A stretch of 60,226 nt of DNA from an uncultured Barnesiella sp. GTDB taxonomy: Bacteria > Bacteroidota > Bacteroidia > Bacteroidales > Barnesiellaceae. Below, piece after piece: positions 26,188-34,835 of the stretch (position 1 is its first letter; the number at the start of each line of letters is the position of its first letter). The stretch spans positions 1 through 60,226 of the forward strand of contig CALUJQ010000016.1 of the NCBI GenBank assembly GCA_944320995.1, written 5' to 3'. A program made the position numbers and the translations under genes. Under the pieces are notes generated by a model. It did not search any database and was not told the origin of the DNA. It worked only from the letters and a program-made list of their open reading frames with translations.

Positions 26188-29100
26188 TTAAACCGTTACC
26201 AGTTTACCCAAAGTGACATACCAAATAAATCCCGATACCCGGGGATAACCCATCGCCCCGATTAAATCTACATAGGTACTTACCTGCTTCTTATACGAAG
26301 CCCGCTCTACGGTCCCGAACTTATAATCCACGACCACAATCTCGTCGGCGGTCTCGACCACACGGTCGGGACGATAGAATGAACCGTCGGGCCGCAGAAT
26401 CTCCCGTTCGGCCCACACCTTCACTCCGGGCGAGAACCACGGCTTCACCCGTTCGTCGGAAAGCCAACGCACCACATTCTCACGAGTTTCCACCGCTTCG
26501 TTTCCCGACAGTTCCCCCGCACCGACAAATGTCGCAATCGTATCGTCCACCCCGTCGAGAGTCTCCACTCCGCTCAAAATACGGTGCATAAGCGTACCAT
26601 ACGCCCGGTCCTTCCCCTCGCCGAATACCCCCTTCCCCTGCAACCGCAGGTGAAGCCGCGTTCCCGGGTCGATTGCCCGGTAGGCTCCGGCAAAGAGACA
26701 GTTCCCCGACGGCTGGGACTCCTCTTTTCGGGAAGCAGGCCGCCAGTCGTCGCCGCTCTCGTAATGCAACGGTTCGCCTCCGCCGCCTCCCGGAAACAAA
26801 ATCTCGTTCAACAGTGCCGACACCTCTCCAAACCTCACCCGCTTCGCCTTGTTTTTCTGGGCCGGTGCAAAAATATGCAACTCCTCTTCGGCCCGGGTAA
26901 AAGCCACATAAGCGATATTGAGGTTGTCGATATAGGCATGCATCTTCTCCTTGAAATATTCAGGGGCATAATAAGTCTGGGCCAAAGATTTTCCATATCG
27001 CAACGGTAAAACCGGGAGTTGCGAGAAAGGCTCTCCATGAGTACGGCACCAGATAAAATTGGTCTTGTCGGGACGATGGTCCAGTTTCCAATTACAGAAA
27101 GGAATAATCACCACCTTAAATTCAAGCCCTTTCGACTTGTGAATAGTCATCACCCGCATGGCATCTTGCTCTTGCGGGGTAGTCACCGACAATTTATCCT
27201 CGTTGTCATTCCACCAAGTCAAGAAAGAGGCCACATCGGCCGTATGGTTACGGCAATACTCCAACACATAATCTTGAAAAGCCTGTACATACACCCGCTC
27301 GCCCCCGTTTTCCTCCTCGCCCGAGAAACGGGCGATAATACGTTCGCACATCTCGAACAACGGCTCTTGGCGGATATGCTCGACAAACCGGAGGAAATCC
27401 TCGTCGAGATGCGACGTTATACTCTCCCGGTTTTCAAAATAAGAAAGCATCTCGGAAGCATCATCGGCCTTCGCCGAATCCCGCCGGTTATACTCATATA
27501 CCGCCACCACCCTGTTCAACTCTATCGACGGGTCTTGAATATACCGCAAAACCCCTATCAACAAATTGACAAGCGGCGAATTCTTAATCAACAGGGACTC
27601 GCTCGATATGACATCATACCGGTAACGGGCATCGGTATTCCCATCGTTCAACCTCAACAACAGGTCAACCAACAACGTTCCCTCTTTGGCGGTCCTCGTC
27701 AGGAAAGTTATATCGCCGGGAGAATATCCCCGGTCTTGCAAATCTTTCAATAAATCGGGTATCCGCGACAATGCCTCGTCATAAAAATCGGAATCTTTGG
27801 CAGATTCCCAAACCGAGACCGAAACCCGACCGCTTCGGGAACGGTTCGACGAGGCCACCTCCTGCCGTATGTCGGCATACGCCCTCTCGATTTTCACCTC
27901 GAAATCACCGCCCACCAAAGCCGATTCGGCCACCTCGCGCTCCAAATCCTGTTGCAACAGTCGAGAAGCCTCGCCGAAAATAAGGTTGTTAAACTCGATC
28001 ACCCGGGCACAACTGCGATAATTCGTTCCCATCGAGCTTTCGCTGTACTGCGACGGTCTGAATTGCGACTGTACCCCCTCGTTGAGCAACGACCAATCGG
28101 AATTACGCCAACGATATATACTTTGCTTCACATCTCCCACAATCAAGTCGGTATGTCCATGGCTCAAACTCTCGCCGATGAGAGGGGCAAAGTTGCGCCA
28201 TTGCAAATTGGAGGTATCTTGAAACTCGTCTATCATAAAATGATCGACCCTCGTCCCTATCTTCTCATAAATAAAGGGAGCGTCGCTCTCATTGATAACG
28301 GCATTGAGAATCCCAGCCGTATCGGACAGCAACAATACGTTATGCTCTTTTTCATACTCCTCGATGCGCCGGTCTATATCGACCAATATCCCCAAGGCGT
28401 AGATATATTTCGCACTTTGTACAGCCGTATTATAGCGTATATAAGGCGCCTCGAAATCGGCCACGATCTCCCGCATCACCGGGTTAAGCTCGGCATACAA
28501 GGTCTCTATACAGGCAGGAATATCGGTTTTCCCGAACCAGTTGTCGCGATTATCGACATTCGTTTGGAAAGTTTGGGTAGGAGGCTCTACCCTCCCGGCG
28601 ACCAATTTAACGAAATAGAAGGCCCACGAACGGCTCTTCCCTTTGAATTGTTCGGGCGAAACGCCATGCCGGTCGAGAATCTCCACCGCCGTTTTTCCCA
28701 ACTTCCGCAGAAGCGATTCAAACTCGACACAGATGCGACGCATCTCCTTCAAATAACCATCGAGAACCGACTTGTCCCTGATTTGCGAAAGAATCGAAGC
28801 GCGGAACAATTTATAATTCTCCTTCGACAACTCCCCGGCCAACTCCCGCAAATCGTCTTTCCGTTCGGCCCGGTTTCCCAAACTCCACCAATTGCCCGAC
28901 TCGATACGCTCCTCGGCATAATGGATCAACCAGTCGAGCAATCCCCTCTGCCCTGCATCGGACAACTCGGAGTACATGCGGTCGATGGCCGATGCCGTCA
29001 CGAAATCGTTGTCCATTTCGATTTCGAAACTCCCCTGCAAGCCCACTTCACGGGTAAAATTCCGTAAAACCTGCTGGAAAAAGCGGTCGATCGTACTAAT

Positions 29101-29445
29101 GTTGAAATAGGAAAAATCGTGCAACAACACATATAAAGTCTCGGCTGCGACAGCCTGTATTTGGTCAAGCGTGCAATCGAACAACCGGCACAACTCACCG
29201 AGATACGGTGAACGCTCCGTCTCATGGGCCAATATATCCAACTGCGCCACAATGCGTCGCTTCATCTCTTCGGTAGCCTTATTGGTAAAAGTCACCGCCA
29301 TGATACGCCGATGCGCCGAGTCGCTCCGTTTATAAATACGATAACGACCCTGTTCGTCCCTATACCCCAACAACAGTTTAATATATTCGAGCGTGAGGGT
29401 ATAGGTCTTTCCCGACCCCGCCGATGCCTTATATATGTGTAACAT
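26188..29445 (-). CDS. addA: UvrD/AddA-like helicase-nuclease
   Basis: This 1085-residue protein has superfamily 1 helicase motifs in order: Walker A KASAGSGKTY (6-15), AVTFTNKATEEMKRR, the IDEFQDTSN Walker B near residue 400, GDVKQSIYRWR, and MTIHKSKGLEF. A C-terminal PD-(D/E)XK nuclease motif (IVVVDYKFG near 1037-1044) follows. This is the AddA/RecB layout: ATP-driven unwinding and degradation from double-strand ends, feeding recombination. It starts MLHIYKASAGSGKT, 3 bases after the SUI1 gene. The partner subunit AddB, often adjacent, is not in this window, so it may be encoded elsewhere. Confidence 0.88.
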   Translation of the reverse strand: MLHIYKASAGSGKTYTLTLEYIKLLLGYRDEQGRYRIYKRSDSAHRRIMAVTFTNKATEEMKRRIVAQLDILAHETERSPYLGELCRLFDCTLDQIQAVAAETLYVLLHDFSYFNISTIDRFFQQVLRNFTREVGLQGSFEIEMDNDFVTASAIDRMYSELSDAGQRGLLDWLIHYAEERIESGNWWSLGNRAERKDDLRELAGELSKENYKLFRASILSQIRDKSVLDGYLKEMRRICVEFESLLRKLGKTAVEILDRHGVSPEQFKGKSRSWAFYFVKLVAGRVEPPTQTFQTNVDNRDNWFGKTDIPACIETLYAELNPVMREIVADFEAPYIRYNTAVQSAKYIYALGILVDIDRRIEEYEKEHNVLLLSDTAGILNAVINESDAPFIYEKIGTRVDHFMIDEFQDTSNLQWRNFAPLIGESLSHGHTDLIVGDVKQSIYRWRNSDWSLLNEGVQSQFRPSQYSESSMGTNYRSCARVIEFNNLIFGEASRLLQQDLEREVAESALVGGDFEVKIERAYADIRQEVASSNRSRSGRVSVSVWESAKDSDFYDEALSRIPDLLKDLQDRGYSPGDITFLTRTAKEGTLLVDLLLRLNDGNTDARYRYDVISSESLLIKNSPLVNLLIGVLRYIQDPSIELNRVVAVYEYNRRDSAKADDASEMLSYFENRESITSHLDEDFLRFVEHIRQEPLFEMCERIIARFSGEEENGGERVYVQAFQDYVLEYCRNHTADVASFLTWWNDNEDKLSVTTPQEQDAMRVMTIHKSKGLEFKVVIIPFCNWKLDHRPDKTNFIWCRTHGEPFSQLPVLPLRYGKSLAQTYYAPEYFKEKMHAYIDNLNIAYVAFTRAEEELHIFAPAQKNKAKRVRFGEVSALLNEILFPGGGGGEPLHYESGDDWRPASRKEESQPSGNCLFAGAYRAIDPGTRLHLRLQGKGVFGEGKDRAYGTLMHRILSGVETLDGVDDTIATFVGAGELSGNEAVETRENVVRWLSDERVKPWFSPGVKVWAEREILRPDGSFYRPDRVVETADEIVVVDYKFGTVERASYKKQVSTYVDLIGAMGYPRVSGFIWYVTLGKLVTV

Positions 29446-29448
29446 ACG

Positions 29449-29793
29449 TCAAACGATGCGAGCCTTATAGCCCTCCGACAACAAAATATCCAATACCTTC
29501 TGACGGAAATCGCCTTGTATCAATATCTCCCCATCTTTGTCCGAACCACCCACGCCGCACTTGGTTTTCAACTTCTTCGCCAGCGACTTCAAATCTCCGG
29601 CCGTACCCACAAAACCGGTAACAAGAGTTACCGATTTCCCGTTCCGGTTGCGTTTGTCGAGCGATATGCGCAACTGCTGCTTCCCCGGCTCCAAGGTATC
29701 GCACTCTTCCTTCTCCTCGACTTCGAACTTAAAATCGGGATTCGTCGAATAAACTATATTCAACCGCTCTTTCCAGTCATTATTTTTCTTCAT
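29449..29793 (-). CDS. SUI1/eIF1-family translation factor (YciH-like)
   Basis: From ATG 29793 the protein has 114 residues (MKKNNDWKERLNIVYST..). The C-terminal half holds the SUI1 domain: QQLRISLDKRNRNGKSVTLV, then GFVGTAGDLKSLAKKLK, KCGVGGSDKDGEI and IQGDFRQKVLDILL. Homologues act in start-codon selection; in bacteria the exact role is poorly known. The possible longer start at 29835 would overlap the promoter box at 29833-29840, so the shorter start is preferred. It is probably co-transcribed with the addA-like gene, 3 bases downstream. Confidence 0.87.
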   Translation of the reverse strand: MKKNNDWKERLNIVYSTNPDFKFEVEEKEECDTLEPGKQQLRISLDKRNRNGKSVTLVTGFVGTAGDLKSLAKKLKTKCGVGGSDKDGEILIQGDFRQKVLDILLSEGYKARIV

Positions 29794-29820
29794 TCCCTCA
29801 ATGTTATCTTTCCGATAAAT

Positions 29821-29840
29821 TATATTTGTCCTCAAATATA
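29821..29840. promoter_or_regulatory. Perfectly palindromic pair of facing -7 boxes
   Basis: TATATTTG (29821-29828) and its exact complement CAAATATA (29833-29840) flank TCCT. One box reads plus towards the porU-like gene (ATG 29921) and the other minus towards the SUI1 gene (ATG 29793). For the minus box a TTG lies 20 bases upstream. The two start sites would fall inside each other's box, so only one polymerase could be bound at a time. Confidence 0.5.
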
Positions 29841-29920
29841 ATAAAGATAGCTATACAAAACAACCGATAATATTTTCTCACACGGCAATAATCCGGCCGG
29901 TTTCCCGTTATATAGGATAC

Positions 29921-32900
29921 ATGAAACAGATTACGAAATATTATAACATACTCACTATAAACCAGCTGCGACATCTGCGCATGTGGCTATACGTAAGCCT
30001 GATTCTCTTTGTTGCGGCCCCATCGTATGCCCTGAATGCCAGCCACTACGCCTCCCAGTCGCAATTGGCCGACGGCCTTTGGGTAAAAGTCGCCGTCTAC
30101 CAGTCGGGGATACACCAAATCACCTATCGCGAATTGAGCAAATGGGGATTCTCCAACCCCTCGGCCGTAACCGTATTCGGCTACGGAGGGGCTATCCTGC
30201 CCGAGACATTCTCCGAAAGCGACATCGACGACCTGCCTCAAATACCCGTCATACACACCGGCAGCAAAATACTGTTCTATGCACAAGGGCCTATTTCATG
30301 GAAATACAACGCAAAATACAATGAATATATCCATGAGCAGAATCCCTACTCCACGGCCGGATACTATTTCCTCACCGACAGCAAAAACAACGGAGCCACC
30401 ATTACCAACCGTGACGAATCGGATTTAACAACCGGTCTCACCGACATCACCTCGTTCGACGAACATGCCGTTTATGAACAAGACCTATACTCTCCCGGCT
30501 CGACCGGACGCCTTTTTTTAGGCGACGACTTTCGTTACACCACCTCCCGAAACTTCACTTTCGAATTACCCGGTGTAGATAACTCGGCACCGGTAAAGTT
30601 GCGCACCTCATTCGGCGCGAAAGTGGTAGGGGGAACCAGTAAACTCATTTTCTCCCGTAACGGAGAGACTCTGCCAGAGAGCAATACCGACAACATCTCG
30701 GCCTGCTCGGAAAGTTCTTACGACTTTGTAAAACTGGTCTCCACACTCAAAGAAATCTATCTCGATAGCGAAGAACTCTCCTTCACCCTCCTGTTCAGGC
30801 AAAACGGAGGAAGCCTCTCCTTGGCACGGCTCAACTACTTCCTGTTCAATTACAAACGCAAACTGCAACTCTATAACGGCAGCGTTCAATTCCGATTGGC
30901 TCAAATCCCTGAAAACGGGTGTTACAACCTGCAAGGCTATACCTCAACAATCCATATTTGGGATATTTCAGACCCCCAAAATCCCGTAAACATTATCCCT
31001 CGAAACGAAAACGGGAACGCACGCTTCTCCCCGGTAAAAGCAAACAACGAATTCCTTGCGTTCGACGAACAGGCAACCGTTGCCTCGGTCGAATTTGTCA
31101 GGACCGTACCCAACCAAAATTTGCACGGCATGGCTACCCCCGACATGGTGATTCTCACACCCAAAGAGTACATGGCATATGCCGGAGAAATCGCGCAACT
31201 TCACAAAGAGATCGATGGCATGGAAGTCGCTGTTATCGACCACGAAACCGTATTCAACGAATTCTCATCGGGAACCCCCGATGCAACAGCCTACCGTCGA
31301 TTGATGAAAATGTTTTTCGATCGCGAAGGTGGCATAAACGGCAAACAATTGTACCTCCTCCTCTTCGGGAAAGGATTATACGATAACCGCAAAATAGGCG
31401 AAACCGGCAAATATGTGAAATACCCCACCCTACTTACCTACCAACACGGTAGTGGGACCGACGAACGAGCCTCCTATACGACCGACGATTATTTCGGTTT
31501 TCTCGATGATAATTCCGGTGAAAAAATAGCCGCCGACAAACTCCGTGTCAGCGTAGGACGACTGCCCGTAAAAAGTACACAAGAGGCCCAAGATGTCGTA
31601 TCCAAACTCTCTAACTACATAAAAAACAATGATAAAGGAGCTTGGAAAAATCAGGTTTGCGTCGTTGCCGACGACGAAAACTATGCTATACACATGGAAC
31701 AAGCCGAAGACATTTGCGAAATATTGGAGAACAGCGATGTTCACTGTTTTATCAATAAACTCTACACCGATGCCTATACGGCCGAAATAACCTCTACGGG
31801 GCGAACCTATCCCTCGGCCAAAAAGAAATTATTCCAAATCTTAGACGACGGGGTATTGGTTGTCGACTACATCGGGCACGGCAGTACCGTAGCTTGGACT
31901 CACGAAAATCTGTTAAATATAACCGATATACAATCGATGTATCTGAAACGCCTCCCTTTATTCATTACGGCCACATGCGATTTCGGGCGTTACGACCATG
32001 AAAACACCTCGGGAGGTGAAATCCTCTGCTTGAATCCCAGCGGAGGCGGCATAGCTCTCATTACAACAACCCGGGTCGTTTACATCAGCGACAACCACTA
32101 TATCAACAGTGGAATTGCCCGGGAAATCTTCAAAAAAGACGAAAACTCCAAATTCCCTCGACTCGGAGATATCCTGCGCGAAGCCAAATGCAACATTCAG
32201 CAAACCGATAGCAACAAACTGAACTATACCCTGCTGGGCGATCCTGCCTTGAAACTCCTGTATCCCGATTACCAAATAAAAGTAACCGAGATAAACGGTC
32301 TCGACATTACCCAAACCACTCCCACCATACAAGCCCGAGACTCCGTACTTATCAAAGGCGAAATATACACCCCAACAGGCGAAAAAGCCACCGATTACAA
32401 TGGCGTGATCTGTCCCACAGTCTACGACTCGGAAATCACCACAGTAACTCATGGCTATGGAGACGAAGGAAAAGCAATCGAATTCAAGCAACGAAGCAAC
32501 CGCCTCTTCGTCGGGAAAGACTCTATCGTCAACGGTTCGTTCGAAATAGCATTCAAAGTCCCCCGGGAAATCAACTTTGCCGATGACAAAGGCCTCATAA
32601 ACCTCTATTGCTACAATGGCGAAGGGCAAGAGGGTAGCGGCAACGAATCGAATTTCATCGTCGGAGGTTTCAACGACTCATCTAACGAAGACTTCGATGG
32701 ACCCGAAATATACTATGCCTACCTCAATTCCGAAGATTTCAAAAACGGCGGTATCGTCAACGAATCGCCATTGTTAATCGCCGAAGTATACGACGAATCG
32801 GGATTGAACATCTCTGATGCCGGAATCGGCCACCAAATGACCGTAACTCTCGATAACAAAAACGTATATACCGACGTCTCTTCTTATTTCGAACCCATGT

Positions 32901-33355
32901 TAGGAGAATTTGGCAAAGGACTTATCAGTTATCCGCTGAGCGATTTGAGCGAAGGAGAGCATACCTTAAAACTAAAAATCTGGGATACCGAAAACAATTC
33001 GTCGGAAATCGAGTTAGCGTTCACCGTAAAACAAGGGTTGAAACCGGTAATCTACGACCTTTATGCCGACCAAAACCCCGCCAGCACATCGACCAACTTC
33101 TATTTAAGGCACAATCGTCCCGACGCGTTGATAAATGTAACAATATGCGTCTACAACCTCATGGGGACAGAAGTATGGCGATACACCGGAAAAGGGCTCT
33201 CCGACATGTTTAAATCATATCCCGTCACATGGGACTTGACGAATAGCAGCGGCAGCCGCGTACCCGGCGGAATTTACCTGTACAAAGCTATCATTTCGAC
33301 CGACAACGAACACGAAACCACTCGCTCGAAGAAACTCTGCGTAACCGGCAAATAA
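29921..33355 (+). CDS. porU: PorU-like type IX secretion C25 (gingipain-type) protease, copy 1
   Basis: PorU is the surface sortase of the type IX system: it removes C-terminal sorting domains and attaches cargo to lipopolysaccharide. This protein has 1144 residues, with a hydrophobic signal segment to about residue 38. The C25 domain follows an FNEFSSGTPDATAYRR landmark. The catalytic pair is His653 in DYIGHGST and Cys686 in ATCDFGRYD, 33 residues apart; I recall the same spacing in P. gingivalis PorU. The C-terminus (VPGGIYLYKA..) is a type IX sorting-like domain. This copy keeps canonical active-site surroundings, so it is the better candidate for the working sortase. rex follows on the same strand. 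Confidence 0.88.
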   Translation: MKQITKYYNILTINQLRHLRMWLYVSLILFVAAPSYALNASHYASQSQLADGLWVKVAVYQSGIHQITYRELSKWGFSNPSAVTVFGYGGAILPETFSESDIDDLPQIPVIHTGSKILFYAQGPISWKYNAKYNEYIHEQNPYSTAGYYFLTDSKNNGATITNRDESDLTTGLTDITSFDEHAVYEQDLYSPGSTGRLFLGDDFRYTTSRNFTFELPGVDNSAPVKLRTSFGAKVVGGTSKLIFSRNGETLPESNTDNISACSESSYDFVKLVSTLKEIYLDSEELSFTLLFRQNGGSLSLARLNYFLFNYKRKLQLYNGSVQFRLAQIPENGCYNLQGYTSTIHIWDISDPQNPVNIIPRNENGNARFSPVKANNEFLAFDEQATVASVEFVRTVPNQNLHGMATPDMVILTPKEYMAYAGEIAQLHKEIDGMEVAVIDHETVFNEFSSGTPDATAYRRLMKMFFDREGGINGKQLYLLLFGKGLYDNRKIGETGKYVKYPTLLTYQHGSGTDERASYTTDDYFGFLDDNSGEKIAADKLRVSVGRLPVKSTQEAQDVVSKLSNYIKNNDKGAWKNQVCVVADDENYAIHMEQAEDICEILENSDVHCFINKLYTDAYTAEITSTGRTYPSAKKKLFQILDDGVLVVDYIGHGSTVAWTHENLLNITDIQSMYLKRLPLFITATCDFGRYDHENTSGGEILCLNPSGGGIALITTTRVVYISDNHYINSGIAREIFKKDENSKFPRLGDILREAKCNIQQTDSNKLNYTLLGDPALKLLYPDYQIKVTEINGLDITQTTPTIQARDSVLIKGEIYTPTGEKATDYNGVICPTVYDSEITTVTHGYGDEGKAIEFKQRSNRLFVGKDSIVNGSFEIAFKVPREINFADDKGLINLYCYNGEGQEGSGNESNFIVGGFNDSSNEDFDGPEIYYAYLNSEDFKNGGIVNESPLLIAEVYDESGLNISDAGIGHQMTVTLDNKNVYTDVSSYFEPMLGEFGKGLISYPLSDLSEGEHTLKLKIWDTENNSSEIELAFTVKQGLKPVIYDLYADQNPASTSTNFYLRHNRPDALINVTICVYNLMGTEVWRYTGKGLSDMFKSYPVTWDLTNSSGSRVPGGIYLYKAIISTDNEHETTRSKKLCVTGK

Positions 33356-33518
33356 TGTAATTTCCCGACGGAGACACCCTCCTCCTTCTCAAAGAGAGAG
33401 AGGGAAGGGAAAAGATATTTAAACCATATTTCATTATTTTATTATATCTTTGTGTATCAAAATAAAACATTTTAACCCGGCACATACAAGCAAGTTTGTT
33501 TATACCGAAGGTTTATAG

Positions 33519-33526
33519 TATTTTTG
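33519..33526 (+). promoter_or_regulatory. -7 box TATTTTTG for rex
   Basis: This is a perfect consensus match, 24 bases before the rex ATG at 33550. It rules out the possible start at 33496. Confidence 0.6.
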
Positions 33527-33549
33527 CCGTTGCAAAACAGTCAAAAAAA

Positions 33550-34197
33550 ATGGATAGTTCGGATTCGAAATCTACAATTAAATTACCAGAGCCGTCGCTA
33601 CGCCGGCTACCATGGTATTTGGCTTATATCAAATTGCTACAAACAAAAGGAGAAGAATATGTATCCTCTACCCAAATAGCAAAAGAGATAGGCGTAGATT
33701 CGTCGAAAATAGCCAAAGACCTCTCTTTTATCAATATTTCGGGGAAAACCCGTGTCGGGTACGAAATAAACTCGTTAATCTCTGTCTTGGAGGAATTCCT
33801 CGGATTCACCTCCATGCACAAAGCGTTCATCTTCGGAGTCGGCAGTTTGGGAGCCGCCCTTATGCAAGACTCAGGGCTCTCGCAATATGGACTCGAAGTC
33901 GTTGCCGGATTCGACATAAAGCCCGAGTTGGCTGGCACCTTCGTCAACAATATTCCAGTCTATCACCTATCCCAGTTCTCCCAAAAGCAGAAAGAGTTGG
34001 GTGTACAGATAGGCATACTCACCGTCCCCATCGACAAAGCACAAAGCGCCACCGAAGAGATGATTGCCGGAGGAATCAAAGCAATATGGAATTTCACGCC
34101 ATACCGAATCCGAGTACCCAAACATATCGTCATACAAAACACCTCGATTTATGCACATTTAGCCGTCATGTTCAATCGGCTGAACAATACCAAATAA
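33550..34197 (+). CDS. rex: Redox-sensing transcriptional repressor Rex
   Basis: Rex binds DNA when the NADH/NAD ratio is low and releases it when NADH is high, controlling fermentation genes. From ATG 33550 the protein has 215 residues. The N-terminal winged helix contains LRRLPWYLAYIKLL and SSTQIAKEIGVDSSKIAKDLS. The Rossmann domain has FGVGSLGAALM near 95, GFDIKPELAG, and a C-terminal domain-swap helix ending MFNRLNN. No clear Rex operator (TTGTGAA..TTCACAA) was seen in the window. It lies between the two porU-like genes with its own promoter. Confidence 0.93.
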   Translation: MDSSDSKSTIKLPEPSLRRLPWYLAYIKLLQTKGEEYVSSTQIAKEIGVDSSKIAKDLSFINISGKTRVGYEINSLISVLEEFLGFTSMHKAFIFGVGSLGAALMQDSGLSQYGLEVVAGFDIKPELAGTFVNNIPVYHLSQFSQKQKELGVQIGILTVPIDKAQSATEEMIAGGIKAIWNFTPYRIRVPKHIVIQNTSIYAHLAVMFNRLNNTK

Positions 34198-34202
34198 TCT
34201 AC

Positions 34203-34820
34203 ATGAAAATAATTGCCGTCGGTTGGAATTATAATGCTCACAATGCGAAAATGAACAAAACAGACATTCCGCAAAATCCGGTTATCTTTTTAAAACCCGA
34301 AACCGCATTATTAAAAAACGGGAAACCTTTCTTCCTTCCCCAATTCTCCGACCGGATCGAATACGAAACCGAATTGGTATTCCACATCTCACGGCTGGGG
34401 AAAAATATTGCACCCAAGTTTGCCCACCGCTATTACGACGCAGTAACCGTAGGCATAGACTTTACCGCCAGAGACAAACAGGCCGAAGCCCGTGCCACGG
34501 GTAGTCCATGGGACATAGCCAAAGGATTCGACTACTCGGCGCCCATCGGGCAATTCATACCGCTCCCCGAACAGTTTCCCAAAGCCGACAACATAGACTT
34601 CTCGCTATCAATCAATGGCACAACCGTCCAACACGGCAACAGCAACGACATGATTTTTAACATCGACGAAATCATCGCCTATATCAGCCAATTCTACACA
34701 TTGAAAATAGGAGACATTATTTTCACAGGAACTCCTTCGGGTGTAGGACCCGTAAAAATAGGAGACCACCTCGAAGGTTATTTAGGCGAGACCAAAGTAC
34801 TTGATTTTTTCGTTAAATAG
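34203..34820 (+). CDS. Fumarylacetoacetate hydrolase-fold (FAH) protein
   Basis: The protein has 205 residues starting MKIIAVGWNYNAHNAKM. The FAH catalytic layout is visible: PVIFLKPETALL, IEYETELVFHI with metal-binding Glu residues, VTVGIDFTARDKQ, SPWDIAKGFD, and GDIIFTGTPSGVGPVKIGD. Members hydrolyse or decarboxylate acylpyruvates and oxaloacetate; which one is not decidable here. It starts 5 bases after rex and ends 15 bases before the second porU-like gene, so it probably shares the rex transcript. Longer upstream starts overlap rex and are rejected. Confidence 0.9.
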   Translation: MKIIAVGWNYNAHNAKMNKTDIPQNPVIFLKPETALLKNGKPFFLPQFSDRIEYETELVFHISRLGKNIAPKFAHRYYDAVTVGIDFTARDKQAEARATGSPWDIAKGFDYSAPIGQFIPLPEQFPKADNIDFSLSINGTTVQHGNSNDMIFNIDEIIAYISQFYTLKIGDIIFTGTPSGVGPVKIGDHLEGYLGETKVLDFFVK

Positions 34821-34835
34821 CTATTCATCACAACA

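Noticed and set aside
33360..33415. Terminator hairpin after the first porU-like gene
   Set aside because: The pyrimidine- and purine-rich arms pair only with several mismatches and are not followed by a T run.
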